Positions 51,901-61,693 of a DNA stretch of 64,000 nt are shown piece by piece. The first letter of the stretch is position 1; each line of letters opens with the position of its first letter. The notes below the pieces were generated by a model, which ran no database searches, was not told the origin of the DNA, and saw only the letters and a list, made by a program, of their open reading frames with translations. The position numbers and the translations under genes are program-made. This stretch comes from Scortum barcoo (Eukaryota; Chordata; Actinopteri; Centrarchiformes; Terapontidae): the NCBI GenBank assembly GCA_023238725.1, contig CM041548.1, positions 17,815,752 through 17,879,751 on the forward strand. The letters run 5' to 3'.

Positions 51901-52462
51901 ATTAATCTGATGACCATTTTCTCAATGAATCAATTAGCTTTTTGGTCCAGGAAGTGTCAAATAATAGTAATAAATGTTGATCACTGCTTCCCAAAGGGCT
52001 ACAACTACTGATTATGTTCATTATCGATTTATCTGTCCATCATTTTTTCATTGACTGGTCCTTAAAATGACAAAAAATGTTGATCACTTTTTTCCCCAAG
52101 CCCAGGGTGACGTCCTCAGATGTCTTGTTTTTGTCCACAACCCAAACATATTCAGTTAACATCATAGAGGACAAAAGAAACCAGAAAATATTCACATTTG
52201 AGAAGCAGAAATCTAAGAATTCTTTGCAGTTTTGCTTGATAATAATGGTTTGTAAGGATTAATCGACTGTCAAAATTGTTGCCCATTAATCTAATAGCTG
52301 ACAACTAATCGATTAATAAAATAACAGTTGCAGTCTAAAGGGTTTCTTATGCATAAATTTTAGATATTCACCCTCGCTGTCGAAATCCTCCAGGAAAGCC
52401 TCCAGTTTGGCCGTCTTCGGGTTGTTTTTCCGCTGTTTGGTGGTCCTTTTCCTGGGAGCCAT
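48942..52462 (-). CDS. cdca8: borealin, chromosomal passenger complex subunit
   Basis: Borealin joins survivin, INCENP and Aurora B in the chromosomal passenger complex at centromeres and the spindle midzone in mitosis. I rebuilt ten coding exons from splice sites: 52462-52372, 51403-51275, 50947-50907, 50765-50690, 50507-50443, 50283-50201, 50108-50010, 49682-49553, 49201-49115 and 48977-48942. They total 837 nt and read in frame throughout, giving 278 residues against about 280 in human. The start MAPRKR matches the human start MAPRK. Residues 20-73 (LEAFLEDFD, then KERINQLLKDVDNSYN and LPKAVR) correspond to the N-terminal helix that packs with survivin and INCENP. Residues 74-194 are basic and low in complexity, ending in TPLITPRFDPR like human TPGLTPRFDSR. 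Residues 195-278 match the C-terminal dimerisation domain (VYSISVNGSPIA, then VNVPVG-like NVPVGNGE) and end in NRLTTLCGPSE. Every intron has GT-AG ends. Exon 3 is only 41 nt and the last exon encodes 11 residues. Intron 1 carries two MITE copies. Identification is firm; exact UTR ends are inferred. Confidence 0.95.
51870..51995 (+). mobile_element. MITE-like repeat, 5' part only (cdca8 intron 1)
   Basis: This begins with GGGCTGCAACTAATAATTATT and runs about 125 bp through ATTAATC and GTCAAATAATAGTAA text, then stops where a second copy begins with GGGCTACAACTA. It is the same family as the copies at 2246, 6058, 22334, 30550, 51996 and 53556. I know the family as a common non-autonomous element of percomorph fish, recalled rather than searched. 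It encodes no protein. Confidence 0.75.
51996..52338 (+). mobile_element. MITE-like repeat, near full length (cdca8 intron 1)
   Basis: Starts GGGCTACAACTACTGATTAT and ends AACAGTTGCAGTCT, so its ends are inverted copies of the same GCAACT-type sequence. The interior has the family landmarks: GTGACGTCCTCAGATGTCTTG, then ATTCACATTTGAGAAGC, then TTGCTTGATAAT, then ATTAATCGACTGTCAAAATTGTTG. It ends 33 bp from the intron 1 donor of cdca8 (exon ends at 52372). It directly abuts a partial copy on its left, which suggests a tandem partial duplication of the 5' part. Confidence 0.8.
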
Positions 52463-52463
52463 G

Positions 52464-52830
52464 TCTGCATGGACAAGCAGCAGAAAATATTTTAAGTTTA
52501 ACCACGACTGACAACACAAGACTGGGTAATATCACCACGTTTCACCGTGTGGCTTCATGATAAAGTAAAGCTTTTTAAAAAGAAACAATAAACATGCGGC
52601 CATCGGCTAATGTCACTAATTTAGCTAGTTAGTTAGCAACTTCACTAGCTCTTCCCAAATATTGAATGACTTGCTTTCTTCTTAGCTTCACTCACATAGA
52701 CATAAAGGTATTAAAACACTCTAAATAACGTGTTTCTTCCGCTGTGACATGTTTTATAAGCGATTAATTACCTGTTTATGTTTTCTCGGTCGGACTCTCG
52801 ACTGTTTCTTCCTCCACAAAGCCGTTTTCA
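52464..52830 (-). other. cdca8: cdca8 non-coding first exon and 5' UTR intron
   Basis: On the minus strand the ATG exon is preceded by a good acceptor: a pyrimidine-rich run, then CATGCAG and AC-ATG, so the exon starts at 52464. About 300 bp upstream a consensus donor, AAACAG/GTAATT, ends a probable non-coding exon at 52772. That exon would start near 52800-52830, just below the CHR element. This layout is inferred from splice motifs only; a transcript starting inside the intron cannot be excluded. Confidence 0.55.
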
Positions 52831-53144
52831 AATCTGCGCGGGGGAGGGGCCACTCGCGAAGTCAGCCAATTAGAATGCGCCATCGCCACTGCGTCACAAA
52901 AACGCGACCCTCCACCAATCGCAGCAGCAAACGTCAAGTGATTACGTCAGGAGAGCGGAAATGAGTCTAAACAGACATGCGAGGCTGTTAGCTGCTAATG
53001 TTGCTACTCTTTAAAAAAAGGGGACGCAGAAGTCGTTTTAAAGGAGTCTGTTGCTCCAGAGCGGACTGAAATAATTAAATAAAGGATCAATTTACTACAC
53101 ATATACGCCGATTTGTATTTCATGGTTTAAAATCAGCTCCTGAG
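52773..53144. promoter_or_regulatory. bidirectional promoter shared by cdca8 and airim
   Basis: The two genes are divergent, with only 682 bp between start codons. On the minus strand, near the expected cdca8 start site, lies TTTGAA (plus 52827-52832), a cell-cycle homology region (CHR), with a GC-rich CGCGCA block a few bases upstream that resembles a CDE. Plus-strand CCAAT boxes lie at 52866-52870 and 52915-52919. CRE/ATF-like sites lie at 52891-52897 (GCGTCAC) and 52942-52949 (TTACGTCA), and an ETS-like AGCGGAAAT follows at about 52954. CHR plus CCAAT is the known architecture of G2/M genes bound by DREAM, MuvB and NF-Y, which suits borealin. No TATA box is evident. The motifs are seen; their function is inferred. 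Confidence 0.7.
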
Positions 53145-56100
53145 ATGTCTACACCTGCACTTCTCTCTCTTCAGCTAGCGCTCAGGAAAAGCTTCCAGAG
53201 TCTTGAAAGCAATCAGAAAGTGTGGCAGAGTGTGTTGGCTGAGTGTGGCCCTCTGATGGTGTCTCTTGGGAACTTGGCCGAGCAGTTCACAGCGCTTTCC
53301 AACGTCCAGATCTCCAACACACCGCTCAGAGACTTCCCAGACCTGGAGGACCGGCTCCGTTTCAAGCTCCTGCAAGCCACAGATACAGTCCTGGGCAAAC
53401 TCAATGAGAAGATGTAAGTGTCTGGGTTAATGCTGCAACACAGATCAAGACTGCAGTGATGATGTTGACCCTTTTCCTGAGATGAACAACATTACAGACA
53501 TAACATGGGACTCCTGTTGTCTGATATCTAGCTGCTTCCTTTGCTTAATAATCATTAGAGCTGCAGCGATTAGTGTATTAATCGATCAGTTGTCAACTAT
53601 CAAATTCATGTGCAGCTATTGTGATAATTGGGCAGTAGTTATGGGTCATTATTTTTAAAGGAAAACTGTCCAAATTATCTGATTTCTACTCCTCAGATGT
53701 GAATATTTTCAGGGGGGGGGTTTACCTTTAAACTGCAAATCTTTGAGTTTTGGACCAAACAAGACATTTGAGGACATCACCTTGGGCTCTGGGATTTAAT
53801 TTAAAAAATGGTGAACAGATTAATTGATAATAAAAATAATACTTATTTGCAGCCCATGTAATTGCTCATTATCCCAGCAGCCATGCAGAGCCAGCTCAGC
53901 CTGTTGCAGGTAGAGGTGGGAGCTTGACTCTTATACTGACTCGAGTTTGTATGAGTCACTCACTAAAGAGAGTTCGGTTTTCAAGTCACTTGAGTGAGTT
54001 ATTCACAGCTTTACCCCCAGCAGCACTGGCTCCCATGAAGTGTCCGCGTCCAGAGACTTCAGAGCGCGCTCCAGGCTGTGAGATGATTCATGCAGTCTGA
54101 GTCAGACCCTCATCTCAGGCCAGGGAACAGGCTCTGGGCTGTGAGAGCGTTGTTCACTGGTGTGTGTGGCACATGGTCTCGCCTCGTCTTGGCAGTTTGC
54201 AGGAGTCAGTGAAGGAGTTAGTGAAGAGGAGGACTCGTGAGTCCTGAGTCAGTAAAAAGAGTTGTTCCTGGCTGTTAAGGCCCTCCCTTATTCTAAGGGA
54301 CCCCCAGATCGAAATGCGGCTAATGGTATAATAACACACTTAACATAACACTCTGATTGATGGTATCGTTCATTACTTGCTTACAGCACTCTCAAACAGT
54401 ACATCACCCATGTTTTATTTGACGGGTATCACTTCCCAGACAAAAACAGTCCTCCTGTGTGTCAGCTTTTTTATGTGACATTTGATGAGACACACGTTTA
54501 ATTAGGAATATTCTTCATGTGAGCACAAAATGAGCCTGTTGCTGTAATTAACCTCTGTTAAGTTTTAAAGATACAAGAAATCATTTACATGCTTTTATCG
54601 CATCACACCCTGCATCACTCTAACAGCCCTTTTACATGCCTACATAGAAAAATTGTTGACCGGCTACAGATATTACAAAATGTTGCTGTAAACAGGTTTG
54701 AACACATCACATTTTAGGTTATTTTAATTACCTAAATAGTCTGACTTATCAGGATACCTCAGATCTTTTATCCCCGTACGACCCTGCTCACACTTAGATC
54801 CTCAGAAGGGGCAGGGGGCTTTTTTTCTGTTTCAGACTCTTGGCTGAAGACTAAGGAGGACAGAGCTTTGGAAATGATCGCCCCTAGGAAATGCCTTCTT
54901 TTAAATCTAAGCTTGCAATATGCTTTTATCGTACTGCCTTCCCTGATTTCATCAGATTCAAGTTTTTTTCCGTTTATGGTTTTTATGTGGCTCATTTAGT
55001 TTTATTTTTATGTTTGCATTCTTTGCTTGGTATGTGAAGCACTTTATAACTTGATTTGCATAAGTGCTACATATATAAATATATTATTATGTTATTACAT
55101 TAATAATAAAGGTTCAAAACTAGACTTTGTATTTTGACACAGGGTATCTATCCATCTATTCCTCCCTCAGGTCTTCTCTACAGTCTGTCAGAGATTCCAT
55201 CAGTAACCAGGTCTCTGCAGTCTTCCAACTTTACGAGCAGAACTTAGGCAGCCTGGATCTGCTCGCTGTGACCGAGCGCTCGGCCGCCACCCCGTCACTC
55301 TCTGACATGCTGGAGTGGCTGCAGGATGCTGAACGTCACTACCGACAACAGTATCCTCTCTGTTCACGTTTGCATTGGGGCGAATTTGTCTTGTTTGTCT
55401 TGTTTGGGTTTGCGGTCTTTTTTTCTTCCTTAACTGATGTGTTCAGATTCCTGAAGAGGAAGGCGCTGCTGCAGACGCTGAGAGCAGATGATCTGTCCCT
55501 TTTAGAGTCCGCTCCCAAAAGATGGAAATCCTTTGAGTCTTCTGATGCAGAAGATCGAATCACAGGTAAAATATAATGTTATATAATGTCTCATGCAATG
55601 TTATTATAACAGTGCTTTGTTCAAGTAATAACAGATCAATTATATATAATTAATTATTGTAAGGTATAAACATTTGAAAACATTAGGTCATATTTATACA
55701 AACCTTTTTTTTTTATAAAACTGACTAAAACACTAAGTGTGTTGTGGTTTCAGGCATTTTTTTAGATTAGCAAATGAATACCGGAAATCCTTGAAAATGC
55801 TTGTTTTCAATGTGTTTTTTCAAGGTTTAAGTGCTTAGATTTTTAATAAAGTGCCAGTAACAGTTTGTCATTCTACTTGCATTAATATAATAAATTGCTC
55901 TCTCACTGAATAGTTTAGTTTTTCAATATAAAGAAATAATAAATTGCAGGAAGCCTAATTGATTTGAGTATAATTTACCACGGCCATAAGGTGCTGGAAA
56001 ACCTTGAAAATGCACCTTTTAAAATACTTGAACATTTCTTGAATTTGACTTTATGAAAGGTGTTGGAATCCTGTATTGCTGCTATTTTCATCAGCAGAAA

Positions 56101-56197
56101 ATGAAATAAAAGTAAAGATTTGAAGGTAAACTAATTACTTTTCTGTCTTCTTTTAGATACACTTTGCAAAGTGTCCTTCTTTACTGAGTCCCAATGA
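53145..56197 (+). CDS. airim: AFG2-interacting ribosome maturation factor (C1orf109 homologue)
   Basis: AIRIM works with the AAA ATPases SPATA5 and SPATA5L1 and with CINP (the 55LCC complex), in late 60S ribosome maturation and in protein handling at replication forks. Four coding exons, 53145-53413, 55171-55350, 55447-55565 and 56157-56197, sum to 609 nt and encode 202 residues; human has 203. The N-terminus (LLSLQLALRKSF, then VWQSVLAECGPL) and NLAEQ at 43-47 align with human LLAVQEALKKCF, LWQSALRDCQPL and NLAEQ. FPDLEDRLR at 64-72 matches FPDLKERLR. The signature DMLEWLQDAERHYRQQFLKRK (135-155) spans the exon 2/3 junction, which fixes the splice site. The end, DTLCKVSFFTESQ, matches human DILLNVSFFLEE. 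All junctions keep the frame. Intron 2 is only 96 nt; intron 1 is 1,757 nt and contains repeats. There is no signal peptide or membrane segment. The gene is divergent from cdca8, as in human. Confidence 0.94.
53556..53855 (-). mobile_element. MITE-like repeat, reverse orientation (airim intron 1)
   Basis: It reads as the reverse complement of the copy at 51996: it starts AGAGCTGCAGCGATTAGT, has TTTTGGACCAAACAAGACATTTGAGGACATCACCTTGGGCTC in the middle (seen in two overlapping pieces), and ends TTTGCAGCCC. The start and end form a degenerate inverted repeat. A run of nine G's interrupts it at about 53712. It is inside intron 1 of airim and should be spliced out. Confidence 0.75.
53900..54280. 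repeat. GAGTCA-rich repeat in airim intron 1
   Basis: The region is dense in GACTC/GAGTC and related motifs: TGACTCGAGTTTG, ATGAGTCACTCACT, CTTGAGTGAGTTATTC, then GACTCGTGAGTCCTGAGTCAG near the right end. Three exact TGAGTCA sites occur at 52 bases into the block (53952), at 54098 and at 54245. This resembles degraded hAT-type fish elements with GAGTC-rich ends, but no clean target-site duplication is seen. Confidence 0.35.
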
Positions 56198-56320
56198 AGA
56201 TACAAACAAAAGGGACTTCACTGAGACCAGTTTGTGAATCTGACCCTGCTCCTTTGAAAAGACCAGAAGAGAGGAGCAGGATCAACAAATGGACAATGAG
56301 TAATTAAACGTATACCTCAG
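56198..56320 (+). other. airim: airim 3' UTR with candidate polyadenylation signal
   Basis: The sequence after the airim stop is non-coding. ATTAAA at 56303-56308 is the first plausible polyadenylation signal. Several AT-rich stretches follow, so the true 3' end could lie farther right. It approaches the claudin 3' end, giving a convergent pair. Confidence 0.35.
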
Positions 56321-56739
56321 ATGGATGCATTTCCTGTGGATGGATGACTAGATTTTTATTCATAAAAAATTTAGTCATATAATTGTCCATGGACATGTTT
56401 TTTTGATGGAAAGTGTGTCATGAACAGACTTTTCAGATGAGTATTTAAAGATGTCTTGGAAATTATAATTTAAAAGTTTTAAATTTAAAATGTAAAACTT
56501 CTAAATTATTATGTAATATAATGTTTATAATGCAATATAATGTGGCAGAAGATGCTTATTTTCAGAAAAAAAGGATCTTGTTGCATCATTTCATACTTGA
56601 TTCAGGACACAGTGAAAATCACTATGTTGGATTGTTGTTTGTGGTGGTCAAAAGGCCCAAACCAGATGTATTTTTGAGAACAACCAGCACACACAAGCAT
56701 AAAGACAGATGCAATACGCAGTTTGTGACGCACGCTTTA

Positions 56740-57156
56740 ACAAAGTGGTTTTATTTCACACTTTGGATGTAGGCACACTCAGTCAAGGCTTTACGTGACA
56801 GATCGAGAGGTAACGACATTATTGTCAGAGAATAACTGCTTCAGGAATCACTGCAATCCTCACAACACAGGCCATCATAAAAGCCATCGTAACAGTCAGA
56901 CATTTTTGTGCTGATGTGACATTAAAGGTAATGGGCTTTTTTCAGGCACTGCTATAAACCGTAAAAGTCAAATCTCAAACAAACGTGAATGTTTTTAAGT
57001 ACTGAAGACAAGTTTAACCTTACAAAGAGATATACAAAATAATATACGTGGAATATATAGATAAATATATAGATTTCAATTTATAGCTTAAAATTCACAG
57101 ACATCATCAACTCTTTAACATCCTCCCTCTCCACCTGCTGGTGTTCTTTCCTCTCC
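56740..57156 (-). other. claudin 3' UTR
   Basis: Downstream of the claudin stop on the minus strand there is no open reading frame. A canonical AATAAA is read on the minus strand at 56755-56750, about 400 nt after the stop codon. This is a good match for the end of a single-exon claudin transcript, and the convergent airim end lies just beyond it. Confidence 0.55.
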
Positions 57157-57846
57157 CTATACATACTCCTTTAATGGTAGACTATTAGATGTGATTGGTT
57201 TTGGGGGGTCTGGCGCTGATGCAGGTGAATTAGCGAAGCTCCTGCCTATGTAGCCCCTGCGGTACCTGCCGCCCCTCTCCATGAGGGGGCAGGTGCTGCT
57301 CAGCACAGCTCCACTGATCATGAGAATGACCGCGGCCGCCCAGCCCAGATAAATAGCCTGGCCCAGCTCTCTTTTGTGCATCAAGGGCACGTTGGGGTTG
57401 TAGAAATCCTGGACGACGGTGTTGGCAGTCCAGGAAATGGGAACCAGCACGCACAGGCCCGTCAGAATGAAGAGAACCCCGCCTGAGAGCGCAATGCCCG
57501 CCTTGGCCCGGCGGTCGTCCCCGGCGCAGGTGGTGCACTTCATGCCGCAGCAGGACACGGTGCAGGAGAGCCAGCCCATGAAGATGGCCAGACACATGAG
57601 GGCGCGGGCCGCCTGGATGTCCGGAGGCAGGGCCAGCATGGAGTCGTAGGTCTTACACTGCATGTGACCAGTGGTCTGGTAGATGCAGTTCATCCAGATT
57701 CCCTCCCACTTGATCTCCGAGGTCAGGATGTTGCTGCCGATGAAGGCCGACACCTTCCACTGGGGCAGGGCAGTGACGGCGATCGCCATGATCCAGCCGG
57801 TCACCGCACAGGTGAAGCTGATGAGCTGCATGCCGGTGTTCACCAT
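57157..57846 (-). CDS. claudin family tight-junction protein, intronless
   Basis: A claudin is a four-pass membrane protein that seals or forms paracellular pores at tight junctions. The 229 residues show the family plan: first membrane segment at about 8-28, first extracellular loop with W30, the G49-I50-W51 variant of the GLW motif and the C54/C64 pair, then R81, membrane segments at about 82-102, 118-138 and 165-185, and a cytoplasmic tail ending KEYV, a PDZ-binding end for ZO proteins. The loop-2 text DFYNP and KRELG are typical. Similarity by eye is to the claudin-3/4/8/17 group; I cannot assign an orthologue, so no symbol is given. It is a single exon, as in many teleost claudins. The start has a good context (GTCATC-ATG-G). 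The cysteine-rich stretch after the second membrane segment (C95, C99, C100, C104, C107) may be palmitoylated. No claudin lies beside CDCA8 in human as far as I know, so the copy may be fish-specific here. Confidence 0.93.
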   Translation of the reverse strand: MVNTGMQLISFTCAVTGWIMAIAVTALPQWKVSAFIGSNILTSEIKWEGIWMNCIYQTTGHMQCKTYDSMLALPPDIQAARALMCLAIFMGWLSCTVSCCGMKCTTCAGDDRRAKAGIALSGGVLFILTGLCVLVPISWTANTVVQDFYNPNVPLMHKRELGQAIYLGWAAAVILMISGAVLSSTCPLMERGGRYRRGYIGRSFANSPASAPDPPKPITSNSLPLKEYV

Positions 57847-60800
57847 GATGACCTTCTTTGTGTGGTTCCTCTTTTTCTATCACAGTTTACCTCTCTTATT
57901 TTCTTTTTTATCCTTCTTTTTTAAAGTCTTTAGAGTATAATCCTTTGTTTTATTTGCCCACTTCTTGCTCAGTCAGACTTCCTACAGTCTTTGCCCCAGT
58001 GTCACTTTGTCAGCAGCCATTTCCTTCTCTTTTTCTTTTCCTCCTCAACATCTGCTCTCTGTTCTCACTTCCACGTGTCCTCTTTGATTCGCGGCGCTAT
58101 CCAGAGGTAATCGCTCGCTTTCTCCCGACAGTCATCCACCTTTCCAAAAGGATCAGAGGCTCACACACACTTTCTCCTCCTTTTCATTCCTGAATAGGAG
58201 TCAATGCATTATTGAGTAGTCGATAGCTGTGCGGAAACCTGTGGCAGCTCACAGAGGCCGGATCGATCAGGCTTCACCGTTCAGGTCTTGTGGATGAAAA
58301 TGGATCTCAGACAGGCTTTTTAATTTTTTTTTTTTTGTGGAAGTGGTTCCTTGGCTTCGGCTCTGGTTCAAACCCAGGGGGCCAATTGTTTAACTGCGGC
58401 GTATTTCAGTGTCACACTCCTGGTTCGGTGTAGCCTTACCTCGATGGATCAGCCTGATAGAACCTGATACTTGGATTCAAGGCCACCGATGCTGCCGTGA
58501 GCGTATCCTGTCACAGCAAGCTTGAAATAGTGATGCTCGATCACGCAGAATGAAAATCAGCGTAGCTTTTTTTTTACTTCTTAGTTGACAGAAATCCAGA
58601 GTTTAGTCCCGGTGGAATAAACAAAACAAACATCCCGTGGAGATGAACAATCAACTGTTTAAGAGTTAATCAGAGGAGGTTATACCAGTCACTTAATTTA
58701 GAGTTTTTTTCCCCAAGAATCCTCATACGCAGGGGACGAATTGAAATCTGTGTCTCTAATTCAAAAAAACGCGCAGGTTTCCAGAGGAAAACAGCCAGCA
58801 GGACTTGTCATCAGACACTGCTGCTGTTGCCAGCTGAAGTGTCTCCTCCCTGACAATAAACGGCGCCGAGGTCCAAGCCTTGATGAGGCCACTTCAGCTC
58901 AGCTTCACCCTCCCCCCAGCTGCTTCCTTTTGGTAGCAACGCAGCCCAAGTGGGTCAGTTTGGTTCCAGCAAGGGTATAAACAACAAATCAGGGCCGCAC
59001 GGTCAGACTTTTGGGTAACGTAAACGCAGCATCGGGTCACTCCCTCCCATCTTCGGCACCGCTGTTGACAGTCAAACATGCGAGAGCAATACTGAACCCC
59101 TGAAAAGAAAAAAAACAGCGACACAGGAGGGAGGGAGGGAGGTAGGGAGGGGGCAAAAGAGGGTGAGACAACAAAAGGAGGGAGGGATGGACGGGCGAGG
59201 ACGGAGAGCTGCCCGTAGGTGGATCAGTTGACACAAAGACAACATGGGGGGGGGCCTCTACGATGAGGATTACACACTTTGTGCTGCTTCACACCACACA
59301 AACTCGCGTGTGTTTTAAAGGAGCTTTCACAAAAATGAGCTTTCACTCGCCCCCTTTTTGTCTGACGCAGCGATGAAAGGGAGACGCAGTTTCACAAAGA
59401 GGGGGTGAGAATAGGTTTTTTTTGTTGTTTTCTTTTTTCAACAGTGCTGAAAAGCCAGAGGAGAAAGACACAGGTCACAGGTAAAAAAAGAAAAAAAGAA
59501 ACAAAAAAAGTCATATCTATTGTATGATTGAAAACACTGTCTTCTGAACAAAGGAAATTACAAAACCCTGAATTCTGACACTGTTACCAACATGGATTTT
59601 TTTGGTTTAATTTTTTTTTGTTTCAATAAAATTTCACAAAATTGTGGCCAAAACATTAACAGACAGATCTGTGTCATTTATGGTTATTCTAAATATATTG
59701 TTAAATAAACAACAAAGCATTTAAAAAATATGTCCCTGATGTAACAAAAGGATCTGACAGCATCTCTGTGTCTTCATATTTAGAAATGTCCCTTCTGACC
59801 ACGACCACTCTCGCTCCATCTGCATTGCATTGAACCTTGGTGTACCATTGTGCCGATGAATTAAATATCGTGGCATCAAGATCTGTGGCTCAGGTTTCCT
59901 TTCTTCTGTAGCCTCCCCCTCACCTTGGCAACGGTGGTCATGACAACCGGCCAGGACACAGGAAACAGGAGAGAAGAGGGGATGATACACAAAGGGAGGC
60001 AGAGGAAGGTGACACATACCAATGATGGCTCCCCGGTCTGAATGAACAAACAGACAGATATGTGTGTGTGTGCCTGTAGCAGTCTAATATACATCTGTAG
60101 TGAAATTACACTACTGGTAATGCCACACAATGTTATATTCACTGTAATGAAGAAAATAGTTACAATTAAAATATAAACTATTTAATTTTTTTATATAAAT
60201 ATTATGACATGAAGAGTGGATGAAGTCCATTTCTATGTAATGACATTTTACATACAAAATTACTGACATTTTTGGAAATCCAGCATCATTGAATTTCCTC
60301 GTCCCAGAGAGGTCACACCAGCTGACTGCATGACCTCTTTTTCCTGAGGCACCAGGAGGGGAGGGGTACTGTCAGCTGCCACAGCACAGTGTCCAGCAGT
60401 AACAGGAAAACTGGAAAATGGAGTTAGTTTATAGACAGATGTAAGATTAAATACTAGTTTTCAATGGACTGAATTGATTCTGTTCTGTGAAAACCTCAAT
60501 GCGAGTAAAGTTACCAGCAAACTGTTTAGATCAAAATGTTTTCAACATCTGTATAAACAACATTCATATATACCGCATACTATTAAGAACACAACTCTGT
60601 TTAAATATGAGAAAGCTGCCAGTAATATGAGCCATCTACTCTTATTTCACTGTACATCATGTTGTGTGAATGACTTTTTAATGTATTAAAAGCAAAATTT
60701 CTTTCTCTTGTTTTTTCAGTCTAAACGTGTTTGTGTACGTGCTGGTAACAACCTACCACACAGTAACACATAAGAGGATAATTTGCCCTACTTGTGTTTG

Positions 60801-61435
60801 AATTGAAGGGACTTTGGTTACCGAGTGATGGCACACTAAAGACATGTGATATCAAGACACAGAAGAGCCCATTCCTTCCGTTGTTTCACACTTGTATCTG
60901 CCAGGATATTACTTGGTCTCAAACAAATAGGAAATATTCACAGTTCAAGCTGTTGCACCAGTTAAATTAATGCTTTTTTTGTTTATGTTTTACAGGGCAA
61001 GGTTAGGCCAAGAGTGATAGTGTAATAAATAACACACCTTTTAGTGATCTAAAAGAAAAGCTCACAGATCCTCAGTCCTGTATACTGTCTCATTGTAAAG
61101 ATAAAAGTAACTGGGCTTTGTATCAAGTGTGAGTTCTTAGTTGTTTTTGACATGAGCTCACTTAAGAGTTAATGAAAAAAAAAAAAAAAAAAAGCATCAC
61201 AAAGGCATTTCAATATCTTGATGCCTCACTCAACTGTTCTTAGATCGCCAACAAGGTGAGGAAATGGATAGATCATTAATGATTCACTGTTCTCAGTAGC
61301 CATGTGATCCCATTTACCTTGGTAAAGAATGCCATCTAGTGACTAAATACATGCACATAGAGGTTGTGGGGTTAACAAGAAAAAAAAAAGGCCCCTTCTC
61401 AATAGCTTTCAACAATAATGAGAACACACCAGCTA
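57847..61435. other. claudin upstream and intergenic sequence
   Basis: The claudin 5' UTR and promoter must lie here, but I cannot place the start site. A plus-strand TATAAA occurs at 58976-58981 without a gene after it. On the minus strand a fine acceptor-like tract (TTTTTTTCTTTTCAG) ends near 59102 and could begin an upstream claudin exon. A pyrimidine-rich/G-quadruplex tract lies at 59129-59153. An AGAGGTCA/TGACCTCT inverted pair lies at 60308-60338. Confidence 0.45.
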
Positions 61436-61583
61436 TGTTTTAGGCATAAAATACCAATTTATTACTTTGCACATTAACACAAGATTTCCCTGCAGGCTAA
61501 AAAAACAAACAAACAAAAAAAAAAAAAAGTATTTGAACATGTCACATAATAGCAATAACAGCCAGTGAATGGCCCTCTGCTGG

Positions 61584-61611
61584 GGGGCGGGGCTTCAGCA
61601 GGCCACGCCCC
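61584..61611. repeat. GC-rich inverted repeat
   Basis: GGGGCGGGGC (61584-61593) and GCCACGCCCC (61602-61611) pair at 9 of 10 positions across an 8-nt loop. The GGGGCGGGGCTTCAGCAGG text resembles one end of a fish repeat. It sits 31 bp left of the longer hairpin at 61642, so the two may belong to one inserted element. Confidence 0.6.
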
Positions 61612-61641
61612 TTATAACAGATCAGGAAGAGTTCCATTCAT

Positions 61642-61693
61642 TCACAGAATCGGAATGTTCCATTCACCGAATCTGAACGTTCCGATTCTGTGA
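61642..61693. repeat. near-perfect 19-bp inverted repeat in presumed 3' UTR
   Basis: Arms TCACAGAATCGGAATGTTC (61642-61660) and GAACGTTCCGATTCTGTGA (61675-61693) pair at 18 of 19 positions, with a 14-nt loop. The one mismatch (T opposite G) would be a U-G or G-U-like wobble in one RNA orientation. It lies about 180 bp before a minus-strand polyadenylation signal. Confidence 0.85.

Noticed and set aside
57230..57595. 121-codon minus frame, and several plus frames, over the claudin
   Set aside because: They are shadows of the claudin coding frame, which has the full family signature.
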